64,000 nt of DNA from JBJHBP01 sp050485645. Its GTDB lineage: Bacteria; Pseudomonadota; Gammaproteobacteria; Steroidobacterales; Rariloculaceae. Location: assembly GCA_050485645.1 (NCBI GenBank), contig JBJHBT010000019.1:8060-72059 (forward strand), read 5' to 3'. Of the stretch, positions 27,734 to 37,340 are shown in pieces. The notes under the pieces were generated by a model. That model worked only from the letters and a program-made list of their open reading frames with translations. It did no database searches and was not told the origin of the DNA. How positions within the stretch are numbered: position 1 is the first letter of the stretch; each line of letters begins with the position of its first letter. The position numbers were made by a program, and so were the translations under genes.

Positions 27734-28969
27734 ATGAGCCTGTCCGAGTACTGCGTCGCCGGCGCGGTTCGCGCCCTGAATGGCGGCAGCCGCGTGCTGG
27801 GTGACTATCGTCATCGCGTACCCGATCTCAGTGGTGAATCGCTGCTGGCTGCCGCACGCCGCAGAGCGGAACTGGAGAACTTCGGCACATGGCCCATCGA
27901 GGCGCCGCTGCAGCGCCTGCTGGATTCGTATCATCGCGAGGCGCATCTGACACTGCTCGGGCGCATCACCGTACGTGAGATGATTGTCAGTCTGCTCGAA
28001 AACCTTCTGCACATGGAAGCCGAGCGCGCCGCCAGCCCCGGATTGGCCGACGCATCGATCGAAGCGCCGGTTTTCATTGTCGGTCTGCCGCGCACGGGCA
28101 CCACCCTGCTGCACAACGTGATCACGGAAGATCCGGAGAATCGGGTGCCGTTGACCTGGGAGGTGATGTATCCGGCCGGTCACGGCGGCGACCCGCGGGC
28201 AATCGAACGCGCGCGCCGGCGTACCGCGAAGCGTCTTGGCTGGGCGAACCTGCTGGCGCCGGAGTTCAAGCGCATCCATCCGATGGCGCCGGACTTTCCG
28301 CAGGAATGCATCGCCATCACGGCGGGTGTGTTCATGAGCATACAGTTTCACACGACGCACAACGTGGCGTCGTACCAGGACTGGTTCGAGCAGGACTCGC
28401 AGCGTCTGGCGATGGACTTTCACAAACGCGTGCTCCAGCACCTGCAGCACAACCGCCGCGGTGAACGCTGGGTGCTGAAAGCACCGGGCCATCTGTTCGG
28501 ACTCGGCGCCCTGCTGGAACGCTATCCGGATGCACGCGTGATTCATACGCACCGCGATCCGCTGCGCGTGATGGCATCCATGGCCAGTCATGCCACGGTA
28601 CTGCGGCGCGCATTCAGTGATCGCGCGGACCCGGTTGCGATCGCACGCGACTGGGCCGATCGCTGGGCCAACGCCCTGGATGGATTTCTTGCGGTTCGCG
28701 ATCGGGTACCGACCGGGCACTTTCTCGACATCGGCTATGAATCCATTGAGCGCCAGCCGGTGGAGACCGTGGAACGCATCTATGACTTTCTCGGCTGGCA
28801 GCTCTCCGCCCAGGCACGCGGTCGAATGGAAGCCTTCCTGGCGGCCAATCCCAAGAACAAGCATGGCGTGCACCGCTACTCACTGGAACAGTATGGTCTG
28901 AACCCTGCCGCCGAAGCGGAGCGCTTCGCGAGCTATTGCGAACGCTTCGACATTCCGGTCAAGGCCTGA
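27734..28969 (+). CDS. Sulfotransferase family protein
   Basis: A 411-residue protein of the bacterial sulfotransferase group. The PAPS 5'-phosphosulfate loop is at residues ~113-130 (FIVGLPRTGTTLLHNVI), and the 3'-phosphate contact is likely in RVIHTHRDPLRVMASM. Its acceptor is unknown. The frame is open to 27236, but that region is antisense to apt, so ATG 27734 is used. It lies in a neighbourhood of isoprenoid and envelope-sugar genes but is not coupled to them. Confidence 0.85.
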   Translation: MSLSEYCVAGAVRALNGGSRVLGDYRHRVPDLSGESLLAAARRRAELENFGTWPIEAPLQRLLDSYHREAHLTLLGRITVREMIVSLLENLLHMEAERAASPGLADASIEAPVFIVGLPRTGTTLLHNVITEDPENRVPLTWEVMYPAGHGGDPRAIERARRRTAKRLGWANLLAPEFKRIHPMAPDFPQECIAITAGVFMSIQFHTTHNVASYQDWFEQDSQRLAMDFHKRVLQHLQHNRRGERWVLKAPGHLFGLGALLERYPDARVIHTHRDPLRVMASMASHATVLRRAFSDRADPVAIARDWADRWANALDGFLAVRDRVPTGHFLDIGYESIERQPVETVERIYDFLGWQLSAQARGRMEAFLAANPKNKHGVHRYSLEQYGLNPAAEAERFASYCERFDIPVKA

Positions 28970-29052
28970 AACGTCACACGCGGCAGAGCGTCGGAAAGCA
29001 CGGCAACCTGCCTCACCGGCTCGCTGGCTCGCTGCCTCACCAGCTGGCTGGC

Positions 29053-30894
29053 TCACCAGCCACAGGATCGTGTCGCGTTCTCCTGCTGCAGGCGGTCCAT
29101 CAGTGGCTCGAAGTAGGCGATGATCGACGAACCGTCCATCGCGCGCACACCGGTGAAGGCCTGCAGTGCATCCGGCCAGGGTTGCGAACGTCCGATCTCG
29201 AGCATGGCCTGCAGTCGCCGGCCGACTTCCCGATTACCGTAGATGGAGCACCGATGCAGCGGGCCATCCCAACCGGCCATCGCACAGGCCGCCTCGTGCA
29301 GTTGGAACTGCATGATGAACGCGAGGAAATAGCGCAGATAGGGCACCCCTGCCGGAATATGATACTTCGCACCGGGATCAAAGGCCGCCGCATCGCGGTT
29401 CACCGGCGGATGTACCCCCTGGTAGCGGGCACGCAGCGCCCACCATGCGTCGTTGTACTGATCGGGAGACACGTCACCGCGAAAGACATCCCACCGCCAT
29501 TGGTCCACCAGCAGAGCAAACGGCAGGAACGCGATCTTGTCCAACGCCTGCTCCAGCAACAACCCCAGATCCGCTTCCGGCTCCGGCACGTCGTCGAGAA
29601 GGCCGATTTCGCGCATGTATTCGGGCGTCACTGAAAGCGCGATGAAATCACCAATCGCCTCATGGAAACCGTCGTGCGCCCCTTCGCGGAACAGAAACGA
29701 CTGATCCTGGTAGGCACGGTAGTAGAAGTTGTGTCCCAGCTCGTGGTGCACCATCTGGAAGTCGTACGCATTGACCGACATACACATGTGAATACGCAGA
29801 TCGTCGTCGGTGATGAACCAGGCGGACGGATGGCAGACCACGTTGCGGCCTGCCGGTTCGGTAAACATCGAACGCTCCCAGAAACTCGCCGGCATTGGCT
29901 CGAACCCCAGGGAGACAAAAAACGCCTCGGCCGTTTCAGCCATACGCACGGGCGTGAAATCCAGCTCCTGCAACAGCTCGGTCATGCCCAGCTCGCCTCG
30001 CGCACCTTCCAGCGCAACGATGTCGTAGATGTTCAGCCACTGCTGCGCCCACATGTTGCCAAGCAGGTCGGCGCGGATCGGTCCGTCGCGCGGCTGAATC
30101 TGTTCGCCATAGTAGTCGCTGAGCCGATCGCGGACATGACAGTGCAGTTCCTGATACAGCGGTTCGACCTGGGCCCACAGCCGCTGCACCTCCTGCTGCA
30201 TGTCGTCGGCCGACATCTCATAGCCGGCCAGCCACAGATCGGCGACATCCGAAAATCCCAGATCGCGCGCTCCTTCATTGGCCAGCGCGACGAGATCCGC
30301 ATACGGTGCTGCCATGGGTTCGGACACCGAGTGCCACGCCGCCCACGCCTCGGCCAGCTCAACCGGATCGCGCGAACGATCCAGAACCGCTTCCAGTTCA
30401 CCCAGCCCAGCGGTTGTTCCGCGGTAGTCCACCTGCCCGGTAGCGTAGCGGGTCTCCAGCCATGAACGCAGGCCGGCCAGCTCGGCGGCCGCGTCGGGCC
30501 GCGTTGGCGCCGGCAGTGAGACCATCATGCGCAGCAGATGCAGTTTGCGCTGCAGCTCTTCGGGCAGATCCAGATGATCGAAACGTGACGCCTCCGCCGC
30601 CAGCCGGGCGAGAAGCGCTGATATCCGCGCAGCGGCATTGGCGGCAAGCCAGTTCGTGTCATCGTTGATGTCGCTGGAACGAATCCAGCTGATGCGTGTG
30701 GCGTACTCCCACTGCTCGGCAAGCTCCGCCTCGGCGGCTGCGATGAAAGACCTGACGTCGGCGACCGTGGGCACACCGCCGGCTGTCCGTGCGCCGGCAT
30801 GGCTGCCGCCCGTCGAATCGCTCTCACAGCCGGAAAGCATCGACATCGCGAGCAGCAGTGTCGCGGTGAGAAGGAAACGTTGTACTGACTGCAT
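29053..30894 (-). CDS. M2 family peptidyl-dipeptidase (ACE-like), lipoprotein
   Basis: A 613-residue metallopeptidase. The N-terminus is a lipoprotein signal ending LLLAMSMLSGC, so the mature enzyme would be membrane-anchored in the periplasm or outer membrane. The zinc site HHELGH (HExxH) is followed by the third ligand in FHEAIGDFIALS, as in angiotensin-converting-enzyme-like peptidases that remove C-terminal dipeptides. A GGAG ribosome site precedes ATG 30894. No functional link to neighbours is apparent. Confidence 0.93.
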   Translation of the reverse strand: MQSVQRFLLTATLLLAMSMLSGCESDSTGGSHAGARTAGGVPTVADVRSFIAAAEAELAEQWEYATRISWIRSSDINDDTNWLAANAAARISALLARLAAEASRFDHLDLPEELQRKLHLLRMMVSLPAPTRPDAAAELAGLRSWLETRYATGQVDYRGTTAGLGELEAVLDRSRDPVELAEAWAAWHSVSEPMAAPYADLVALANEGARDLGFSDVADLWLAGYEMSADDMQQEVQRLWAQVEPLYQELHCHVRDRLSDYYGEQIQPRDGPIRADLLGNMWAQQWLNIYDIVALEGARGELGMTELLQELDFTPVRMAETAEAFFVSLGFEPMPASFWERSMFTEPAGRNVVCHPSAWFITDDDLRIHMCMSVNAYDFQMVHHELGHNFYYRAYQDQSFLFREGAHDGFHEAIGDFIALSVTPEYMREIGLLDDVPEPEADLGLLLEQALDKIAFLPFALLVDQWRWDVFRGDVSPDQYNDAWWALRARYQGVHPPVNRDAAAFDPGAKYHIPAGVPYLRYFLAFIMQFQLHEAACAMAGWDGPLHRCSIYGNREVGRRLQAMLEIGRSQPWPDALQAFTGVRAMDGSSIIAYFEPLMDRLQQENATRSCGW

Positions 30895-31031
30895 TCAAAA
30901 ACTCCGCTTGTCGCGCGCCAGCTGGCATGACGCACGAGATCGCACAACCATACCGCCCACCGACCTACACGCAAAGCGCCGGTGACGGAATCTGTGACTC
31001 AATCAGCGCCCGATTGCGTCGCGGCGCGGTG

Positions 31032-32294
31032 ATGACGTGCCGAGCGGCCTCCGTTACCATTGCGCTCGCATCGGAGCCGCCGCCGGAGCTGCCTGGCATA
31101 CCTCTGCGGCGTATCCGCCCAGCCTCCCACAGACTGCGCACGGGTCACCAATCGTTGAACGCCGCGAATCAGAATGCAGTGGCCGGCCGCACGCCACGCG
31201 CACCCAGGGTGCTGTTCGTTACCGGCTGGGGAGACCGCCCGGAGGTTGCCACCGCGATCGGACTGGCGCGCCGGGGCTGCGACATTCGTGTCTGCCTGAT
31301 GCCGGGCGGATCAAACGAGGACAAGTTCGCTCAGGCGGGCCTGGACGTGATCTCCATACCGATGCACAGGCGTATCGATCCCGCGTCGATCCGCATGCTG
31401 CGCGAGGAACTGCGGCGCGGGCGTTACGACATTCTTCATCTGCTGCACAATCGCGCGATTTCCAATGGCCTGATCGCGGCGCGCGGCTTTCCCGACCTGA
31501 AAGTGATTGCCTATCGCGGCATCGTCGGCAACCTCAGCTACCTCGATCCCACATCGTGGCTGCGTCATCTGAATCCACGCGTCGACCGCATCATCTGTGT
31601 CGCGGACGCCGTACGCGACAGCATGCTGAAGGTCGGTTTTTTCGGCCTGAAGCTGCGTCCGGAGCGTGTTGTCACCATACACAAGGGCCATGACCTTGCC
31701 TGGTACGATGCCGCTCCGGTGGACCTTGCGCAGTTCGGCATTCCGGCCGACGCGTTCGTGATCGGCTGCATCGCCAACTGGCGCCCGCGCAAGGGCCTTG
31801 AGATCCTGCTCGAGGCATTCGCGAGCCTGCCGCCGGACATGCCTGTCTACCTGCTGCTGGCCGGCCACATGAAGAGCCGCCGTCTGGCGGCACGCGTCGC
31901 GCGCCATGTCTACGCCGCTCGCATCAGGAATCTGGGTTATCGCGACGATGCACCCGGCCTGATAGCCGCCTGTGACGTATCCGTTCTGCCGACCATCAAA
32001 AGGGAAGGGCTGCCGAAAACAGTGATCGAAGCAATGGCCTACGGTGTCACACCGGTGGTAACCGATTGCGGCGGCAGCCCGGAACTGGTCATCGACGGGC
32101 AATGCGGCCGGGTGGTCCCGCCAGGCGACGCGCCGGCTCTCGCCGATGCGCTGCTGACGCTTTACCGCGACGAGTCACTGCGCAGGCGACTGGGTCAGGC
32201 GGCACGCGAGCGCATTGCACGGGATTTCAATGTGCGGACAACGATAGACCGTACCCTGTCCATGTATCAGGAGCTGCTCGCGGAACACCGCTGA
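31032..32294 (+). CDS. Glycosyltransferase family 4 protein
   Basis: A GT-B type enzyme with VLFVTGWGDRPEVATAIGLARRG at the start of the catalytic part, IGCIANWRPRKGLEILLEA, and the sugar-nucleotide motif PTIKREGLPKTVIEAMAYG followed by PVVTDCGGSPELV. The start is uncertain: ATG 31032 gives 420 residues with a low-complexity leader, while GTG 31179 starts next to the fold. It probably acts in surface polysaccharide or lipopolysaccharide synthesis, together with the convergent methyltransferase and GT2 genes. Confidence 0.85.
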   Translation: MTCRAASVTIALASEPPPELPGIPLRRIRPASHRLRTGHQSLNAANQNAVAGRTPRAPRVLFVTGWGDRPEVATAIGLARRGCDIRVCLMPGGSNEDKFAQAGLDVISIPMHRRIDPASIRMLREELRRGRYDILHLLHNRAISNGLIAARGFPDLKVIAYRGIVGNLSYLDPTSWLRHLNPRVDRIICVADAVRDSMLKVGFFGLKLRPERVVTIHKGHDLAWYDAAPVDLAQFGIPADAFVIGCIANWRPRKGLEILLEAFASLPPDMPVYLLLAGHMKSRRLAARVARHVYAARIRNLGYRDDAPGLIAACDVSVLPTIKREGLPKTVIEAMAYGVTPVVTDCGGSPELVIDGQCGRVVPPGDAPALADALLTLYRDESLRRRLGQAARERIARDFNVRTTIDRTLSMYQELLAEHR

Positions 32295-32304
32295 CGGATG
32301 GCTC

Positions 32305-33060
32305 TCAGCCCCCGCGGCGACGCGCCAGCACGAAAAGCTGTTCGCTGGCCAGCAGCGCCGGGTGCGTCAACCAGCGATTCAGTTCCGTTTCACCCTGTCG
32401 CGCCACGTCGGAGTCGCGCGCGGGCCTGTCCACCGTCAGCCTGCACGACAGCCAGATCAGCGGCCACAGCAGCATGAACAACGCCGACTTGGGCTTGAAG
32501 TGCGTAAAGCGAAGTTGCTGAATGTCCAGCCCCGCGTGATGAAGCACGGTGTGCAGCAGGGGAAAGTCCGGCGGCGTGATGTGATACGCGTAGCGGCTCT
32601 CCGGTGGCAGATCCCAGCCGAAGCGGCGCCTGATCAGCTTGTGTTTGCCAGTGAGCAGGAACTGAAACCTGGAGTGCAGCCGGAAAATATTGGGTGCCGT
32701 GATCAGCACATGGCCACCAGGCCTGACGACGCGACCGATCTCCGCGATCACGTTGAAGTGGCTGTCCAGATGCTCGATCACTTCGATCAGCATGACCACA
32801 TCGAAACTGGCATCGTCGAACGGCAGTCGCTGCTGGAGATTGACGCCATCGACGATCGGCATTCCGGTCAGCCACTCGCGCTGCTGGACGATGTAGTCAT
32901 CGGCGCGATGGTGGGTCCCCTGCACGCGGCATCCGTGACCGGACAGCGCCGCCAGGATTTCACCTTCACCGCAGCTCAGGTCGAGTACGGACAGCCTCGG
33001 AAATCCTGGCAGCTCCTGGACGGCGCGAACAACGGATCGGGTAACGCGTGACTGCGGCAT
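32305..33060 (-). CDS. SAM-dependent methyltransferase (class I)
   Basis: A 251-residue protein with the SAM motif SVLDLSCGEGEILAAL, the post-motif LPFDDASFDVVMLIEVIEHLDSH, and VVRPGGHVLITAPN. It is of the Methyltransf_11/23 kind found in polysaccharide or lipid loci. The upstream frame to 33282 covers the GT2 gene; ATG 33060 with AGGCAGG nearby was used. It lies 29 bases after the GT2 stop and shares its direction, so the two are probably cotranscribed. Confidence 0.85.
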   Translation of the reverse strand: MPQSRVTRSVVRAVQELPGFPRLSVLDLSCGEGEILAALSGHGCRVQGTHHRADDYIVQQREWLTGMPIVDGVNLQQRLPFDDASFDVVMLIEVIEHLDSHFNVIAEIGRVVRPGGHVLITAPNIFRLHSRFQFLLTGKHKLIRRRFGWDLPPESRYAYHITPPDFPLLHTVLHHAGLDIQQLRFTHFKPKSALFMLLWPLIWLSCRLTVDRPARDSDVARQGETELNRWLTHPALLASEQLFVLARRRGG

Positions 33061-33089
33061 CGGCCTGCCTGACGAAAGACGTAAGCCTG

Positions 33090-33899
33090 TTAACCGTTTC
33101 CGGATCCGGATCCGGAAACGTCGGCCAGGCCGGCCCCGGCACGTTCCCGCGCAACGGCATGATCCGCATGTCGCTTCATGTGGCGAAAGAATGTGCCGGT
33201 GGCATTCGACCATGCAATGACCATACCCCGCCAGCCGGCCAGTATGCCCAGCTGAAGTATGTAACTGCGGAAGAACGCCCACCAGGCGCGCAACAGGATA
33301 ACCGGCGCCGGATGAATCCTGCCGGCCCGCTTACGGCGCAGCTCCGAGTAGTAACTGATGCGTCGCAGAAACTCATCGACGTCGGTGACCGCGTCGTGCC
33401 AGAGCTCGCCGCGCAGCCGCACCAGTCGTGAGCCCTCCGGCAGAATCAGGTTCTCGTGCACCGGCGCATCGTTGAACCGGAAATTCTCCCGGTGATACAG
33501 CCTTGGCGGATGATCCCTGCCCCAGCCACCGCGACGCACGTCCTTGCCCAGGAAAAGATTGCGCCGATCGACCGTAAACGCGGTCATCGGATCGTCCAGC
33601 GCCAGCGTATCCATGGAGCGCACCAGTTCGGCACTCAGTTCCTCGTCGGCATGCACGGACAGCACCCAGTCGCCGCCGGCAAGGCCGGCAGCATGATTGT
33701 AGGTGGGACCAAACCCGAAAAACCCGCCAGTCTCCACGCGCACATTGGGGTGCCGGCGACATCGCTCGATGGTGTCATCGGTGGAACCGTTGTCATAGAC
33801 AACGACCGCGGGAAACGCACGCAGACTTGCCAGCGCGCGATCGATCGTCGCCGCGGCATTGCGGGTGATCAGAACAGGGTGAATGTCACGAAGGCTCAT
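33090..33899 (-). CDS. Glycosyltransferase family 2 protein (LPS-core type)
   Basis: A 269-residue GT2 enzyme starting PVLITRNAAATIDRALASL, with VVVYDNGSTDDTIE, the DXD-like LSVHADEELS, and a C-terminal part with aromatic helices (RAWWAFFRSYILQLGI). This resembles lipopolysaccharide core beta-glucosyl/heptosyl transferases of the WaaE kind. The last codons encode SGSGSGNG and contain a 26-base palindrome. Confidence 0.85.
   Translation of the reverse strand: MSLRDIHPVLITRNAAATIDRALASLRAFPAVVVYDNGSTDDTIERCRRHPNVRVETGGFFGFGPTYNHAAGLAGGDWVLSVHADEELSAELVRSMDTLALDDPMTAFTVDRRNLFLGKDVRRGGWGRDHPPRLYHRENFRFNDAPVHENLILPEGSRLVRLRGELWHDAVTDVDEFLRRISYYSELRRKRAGRIHPAPVILLRAWWAFFRSYILQLGILAGWRGMVIAWSNATGTFFRHMKRHADHAVARERAGAGLADVSGSGSGNG
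33095..33120. repeat. Perfect 26-base palindrome at the end of the GT2 gene
   Basis: CGTTTCCGGATCC is followed directly by its exact complement. In RNA it would fold as an 11-base stem with a 4-base loop just before the GT2 stop codon and 34 bases before the methyltransferase start. It could act as an attenuator, an mRNA-stabilising hairpin or a terminator without T run. Confidence 0.85.
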
Positions 33900-34101
33900 G
33901 CGGGACGATGCTGCGGGTCAGTGGACAATGGGCCGCCAGACAGCGGCATCCGGTCAATTGAAGCACGCGTGTCCAAAGGTGTCCAGACGGTAACGTGGTG
34001 CCCGGTACGCATTTGGGCCGCGGCAGGTTTACCGCTATGCTTCAGACACACAGAGCGATGGTTTTTTGAAGTGTGGCGCCGCTGCACACAGGGTGGGTCG
34101 A

Positions 34102-34443
34102 ATGGATCAGTATGCCGGGATTCGCGAACAGCTGATCGCGAAACAGGCGGAACTTGCGAATCGTCTGGAGCGCATCAAGCAGAACATTACCTCTGCGCGC
34201 AGCGCCGACTCGCAGGAACAGGCCCAGGAATTGGAGAATGCCGAGGTGGTAGACGCGCTCGGTAACGAAGCGCGCAGCGAGCTGAGCATGATTGCCCGTG
34301 CCCTCGACCAGCTGAAATCCGGCACCTACGGCACGTGCGCCGACTGTGGAGACCAGATTCCGCTGGCCAGGCTGCAGGCCCAGCCGTTCGCCAGCTGTTG
34401 CATTCGCTGCGCCACCGCGCGGGAGGCACGCGGCAGACGTTGA
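34102..34443 (+). CDS. TraR/DksA family zinc-finger protein
   Basis: A 113-residue protein with a coiled-coil N-terminal half (IREQLIAKQAELANRLERIKQN) and a C-terminal C4 zinc finger: C79 and C82 in CADCGDQIP, then C100 and C103 in CCIRCATARE. It is shorter than DksA and fits the small DksA-like group that modulates RNA polymerase. ATG 34102 is chosen; an earlier ATG at 34066 adds 12 residues of unlikely sequence. Confidence 0.88.
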   Translation: MDQYAGIREQLIAKQAELANRLERIKQNITSARSADSQEQAQELENAEVVDALGNEARSELSMIARALDQLKSGTYGTCADCGDQIPLARLQAQPFASCCIRCATAREARGRR

Positions 34444-34611
34444 GCCGCATTCACGGCGCAGCAGGCGCAGCCCTGCCTGACCCTGTCGCGAGGACAACGC
34501 CGCTACACCCACTGCCCGACACTGGCTGACGGAAAGATCGTGGGGGCCGGCGAGAGGCAGTCCGGCAAGGGACTGGCCCAGGACACCTGACGGGCAGTCC
34601 CCCTGACGGAC

Positions 34612-35001
34612 TCAACCGTGACGGTGCAGACGCCTGACTTCGCGGAAATTCAACCAGTGAGCCACGGCCAGCACCACGCTGCCGGTGATCGTGACGAGAA
34701 TCTCCAGCAACTCGAGCCAGCGGTCATGCCCCCACAGTGCCGACAGTGCAAGCAGGACGATGCCTGCCGTGCCGAACGACGGAATGCGGAAGTCGCCGTG
34801 CACCCGGTAGCCCAGCGCAAAACCCGCCACACTGGTCGGTATGACGAGCCACAGCATCAGTTCATGAAAGTGTCCATTGCCGCCGATTGAGATGGCGATG
34901 ACCGGCAACACCACCACGACCAGTGGTACGGTGAGGCAATGGACGATGCAAATCGCGGACAGCGCAATCGCTATGCGATCGAAATACCGGGAGATGCTCA
35001 T
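34612..35001 (-). CDS. MerC-domain membrane protein
   Basis: A 129-residue protein with four hydrophobic segments. The start FDRIAIALSAICIVHCLTVP has the MerC-like cysteine/histidine pair (CIVHC). MerC proteins are inner-membrane mercury transporters, but chromosomal homologues outside mer operons occur, and no merA/merR is adjacent. Its role here is therefore open. Confidence 0.8.
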   Translation of the reverse strand: MSISRYFDRIAIALSAICIVHCLTVPLVVVVLPVIAISIGGNGHFHELMLWLVIPTSVAGFALGYRVHGDFRIPSFGTAGIVLLALSALWGHDRWLELLEILVTITGSVVLAVAHWLNFREVRRLHRHG

Positions 35002-35171
35002 GTCGTGCGTGCCAGATCCAGGAGCCCGTTGGCGGGACTGTTTGCCTTACCACTGCAACGGGTCGGAATGCCTGTCGCTTCAAGCCGCGCAATCCGAGAT
35101 CGTGGTCTGGACACGGGCAACCGGGTAACATTTTCGCACCACCACGGGCTTATGAACAGGCGGTTCGGTGC

Positions 35172-35933
35172 ATGGATATCAGCAACAAGGCCATTCTCAT
35201 TACCGGTGCGGCCCGCGGACTGGGGGCCGCCATGGCGAAGAACCTGGCAGAAAAAGGCGCGCGGCTGGCCCTGGTGGACCTCCGGGAAGAAGCACTGGAG
35301 CCGGTTCGGGATGCCTGCCGCGCCGCTGGCGCGCAGGTTCACACCTATGCCGCGGACGTGGCGAATGAGGACCAGGTGGTCTCACTGTTCGATCGCGCTG
35401 CCGCGGATTTCGATGGCCTGCATGCGTCGATCGCCAACGCCGGCATTCTCAGGGATGCGCAGCTGATCAAGGTTCGCGACGGCGAGATCGTCGGTCGGAT
35501 GACGCTCGACGAATGGCAGTCGGTCATCGCTGTGAATCTCACCGGGGTATTTCTGTGCGGCCGCGAGGCAGCGGCACAGATGGTCCGCTACGGCCTGCGC
35601 GGCTGCATCGTCAACGTGTCCAGCATCTCCCGACATGGCAACTTCGGCCAGAGCAATTATTCCGCGGCCAAAGCCGGTGTCGCGGCACTCACCCGCGTGT
35701 GGGCCAGGGAACTGGCGCGCCATGGAATACGCGTGAACGCCATTGCACCCGGTTTTGTACGCACCGAAATGGTTGCATCGATGAAGCCGGAGATTCTGGA
35801 GAAGATGAGTGCCGGGATACCGCTGCGGCGACTTGGCGAGCCCGGCGAGATCGCACACACGGTGAACTACATGCTCGAGAATGAGTATCTGAACGGCAGC
35901 ATCGTCGAAGTGGACGGCGGTCAGCGGATCTGA
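35172..35933 (+). CDS. Short-chain dehydrogenase/reductase (FabG-like)
   Basis: A 253-residue SDR. The cofactor loop is LITGAARGLGAAMAKNL, followed by ASIANAGIL, catalytic Ser in VNVSSISRHG and the YSAAK dyad; the C-terminus GSIVEVDGGQRI is typical. Substrate unknown. It stands alone, with a strong hairpin right after its stop. Confidence 0.9.
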   Translation: MDISNKAILITGAARGLGAAMAKNLAEKGARLALVDLREEALEPVRDACRAAGAQVHTYAADVANEDQVVSLFDRAAADFDGLHASIANAGILRDAQLIKVRDGEIVGRMTLDEWQSVIAVNLTGVFLCGREAAAQMVRYGLRGCIVNVSSISRHGNFGQSNYSAAKAGVAALTRVWARELARHGIRVNAIAPGFVRTEMVASMKPEILEKMSAGIPLRRLGEPGEIAHTVNYMLENEYLNGSIVEVDGGQRI

Positions 35934-35939
35934 AATGAA

Positions 35940-35971
35940 GACGCCGCGCACCCTTGCGGCTGCGCGGCGTC
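35940..35971. terminator. Strong hairpin between SDR and amtB
   Basis: GACGCCGCGC pairs perfectly with GCGCGGCGTC over 10 bases around a 12-base loop, six bases after the SDR stop and between convergent genes. No T run follows. Confidence 0.55.
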
Positions 35972-36069
35972 GTTCAGACTGGCCTTGAGCTCCTGTCGCG
36001 CCGGACGGCTGCCACCCCGTCCGGCGCTGTTGCGTTGATTCTGTCTGAGTGCAGTCCTCAGTCCAGGAC

Positions 36070-37323
36070 CTATTTCTCCGGTGACTTCACGAACTCCGGA
36101 TAGGCTTCCATACCGCACTCTCCGACGTCCACACCGCGGTACTCCTCTTCCTCGGATACGCGGATCTTCATGGTCGCCTTGAGGATGCCCCAGACGATCA
36201 GGCTGGCGATGAACACCCAGGCAAAGATCGCGACGATGCCGATAAGCTGCGCCATGAAGGTTGCATCCTCATTCGACAGCAGCACCGCGAACACGCCCCA
36301 GATACCGCACACGCCGTGCACGGAAATGGCGCCCACCGGATCGTCGATCTTCAGCTTGCGGTCCATCAACACGATCGAAACCACAACGATCAGACCACCG
36401 ATGGCGCCGATGATGGCGGCGAGCAGCGGTGACGGCGTCAGCGGTTCAGCCGTAATCGAGACCAGACCCGCCAGTGCGCCGTTCAGCGCCATGGTCAGAT
36501 CAGCCTTGCCGAACCAGGCCTTGGCCAGCAGCAGCGCGGCAACCAGACCGCCGGCAGCTGCCAGATTGGTGTTGGTGAACACCATCGCCACGGCGTTCGC
36601 CGACTCCACGTCGGACACCTTGAGCTCCGAACCGCCGTTGAAGCCGAACCACCCCATCCACAGGATGAACGTGCCCAGCGTCGCCAGCGGCAGATTCGCA
36701 CCCGGAATCGCGTTGACCTGTCCTCCAGCGCCGTACTTGCCCTTGCGTGCGCCAAGCAGGATGACACCTGCCAGTGCCGCCGCTGCACCTGCCATGTGCA
36801 CGATGCCCGATCCGGCGTAGTCGGAGTAGCCAAGCTCATCCAGGAAGCCTTCGCCCCAGCTCCAGAAGCCCTGCACCGGATAGATGAATCCGGTCATGAT
36901 CACGGCGAACACCAGGAACGACCAGAGCTTCATGCGCTCCGCGACCGCACCGGAGATGATGGACATGGCGGTTGCCACGAACACGACCTGAAAGAAAAAG
37001 TCCGACAGGTCCGAGTAGTAGATGTCGCCACCGCTGGCCACCACATCCGCCGCCGAGTTGTCGCCCGATCCGAGCATGCCGATGCTCGGAATCACGCTCG
37101 AAAGTCCGTCACCGTACATGATCCCGTAGCCGCAGATCATGTACATCAGGCAGGCGATGGAGTACAGGCCGACATTCTTGGTCAGAATCTCGGCTGTGTT
37201 CTTCGCCCGCACCAGGCCCGCTTCGAGCATCGTAAAGCCCGCGGCCATCCACATAACCAGCGCACCAGCCACCAGGAAATAGAAGGTGTCCAGTGCGTAG
37301 GCAATTTCAATTACTTCTTCCAT
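36070..37323 (-). CDS. amtB: Ammonium transporter
   Basis: A 417-residue Amt protein with about eleven membrane helices. Typical segments are FWSWGEGFLDELGYSDYAGS, IVHMAGAAAALAGVILLGAR and the conserved GVCGIWGVFAVLLS. It brings ammonium in at low external levels and is blocked by binding of unmodified GlnK, which is encoded 17 bases upstream. The sigma-54 promoter before the torF-like gene probably drives all three. Confidence 0.96.
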   Translation of the reverse strand: MEEVIEIAYALDTFYFLVAGALVMWMAAGFTMLEAGLVRAKNTAEILTKNVGLYSIACLMYMICGYGIMYGDGLSSVIPSIGMLGSGDNSAADVVASGGDIYYSDLSDFFFQVVFVATAMSIISGAVAERMKLWSFLVFAVIMTGFIYPVQGFWSWGEGFLDELGYSDYAGSGIVHMAGAAAALAGVILLGARKGKYGAGGQVNAIPGANLPLATLGTFILWMGWFGFNGGSELKVSDVESANAVAMVFTNTNLAAAGGLVAALLLAKAWFGKADLTMALNGALAGLVSITAEPLTPSPLLAAIIGAIGGLIVVVSIVLMDRKLKIDDPVGAISVHGVCGIWGVFAVLLSNEDATFMAQLIGIVAIFAWVFIASLIVWGILKATMKIRVSEEEEYRGVDVGECGMEAYPEFVKSPEK

Positions 37324-37340
37324 TGCTCTTTACTCCACCG

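Noticed and set aside
29011..29060. GGCTCGCTGGCTCGCTG-like stretch before the M2 peptidase stop
   Set aside because: Imperfect low-complexity sequence with no clear stem or repeat unit; not called as a terminator or repeat.
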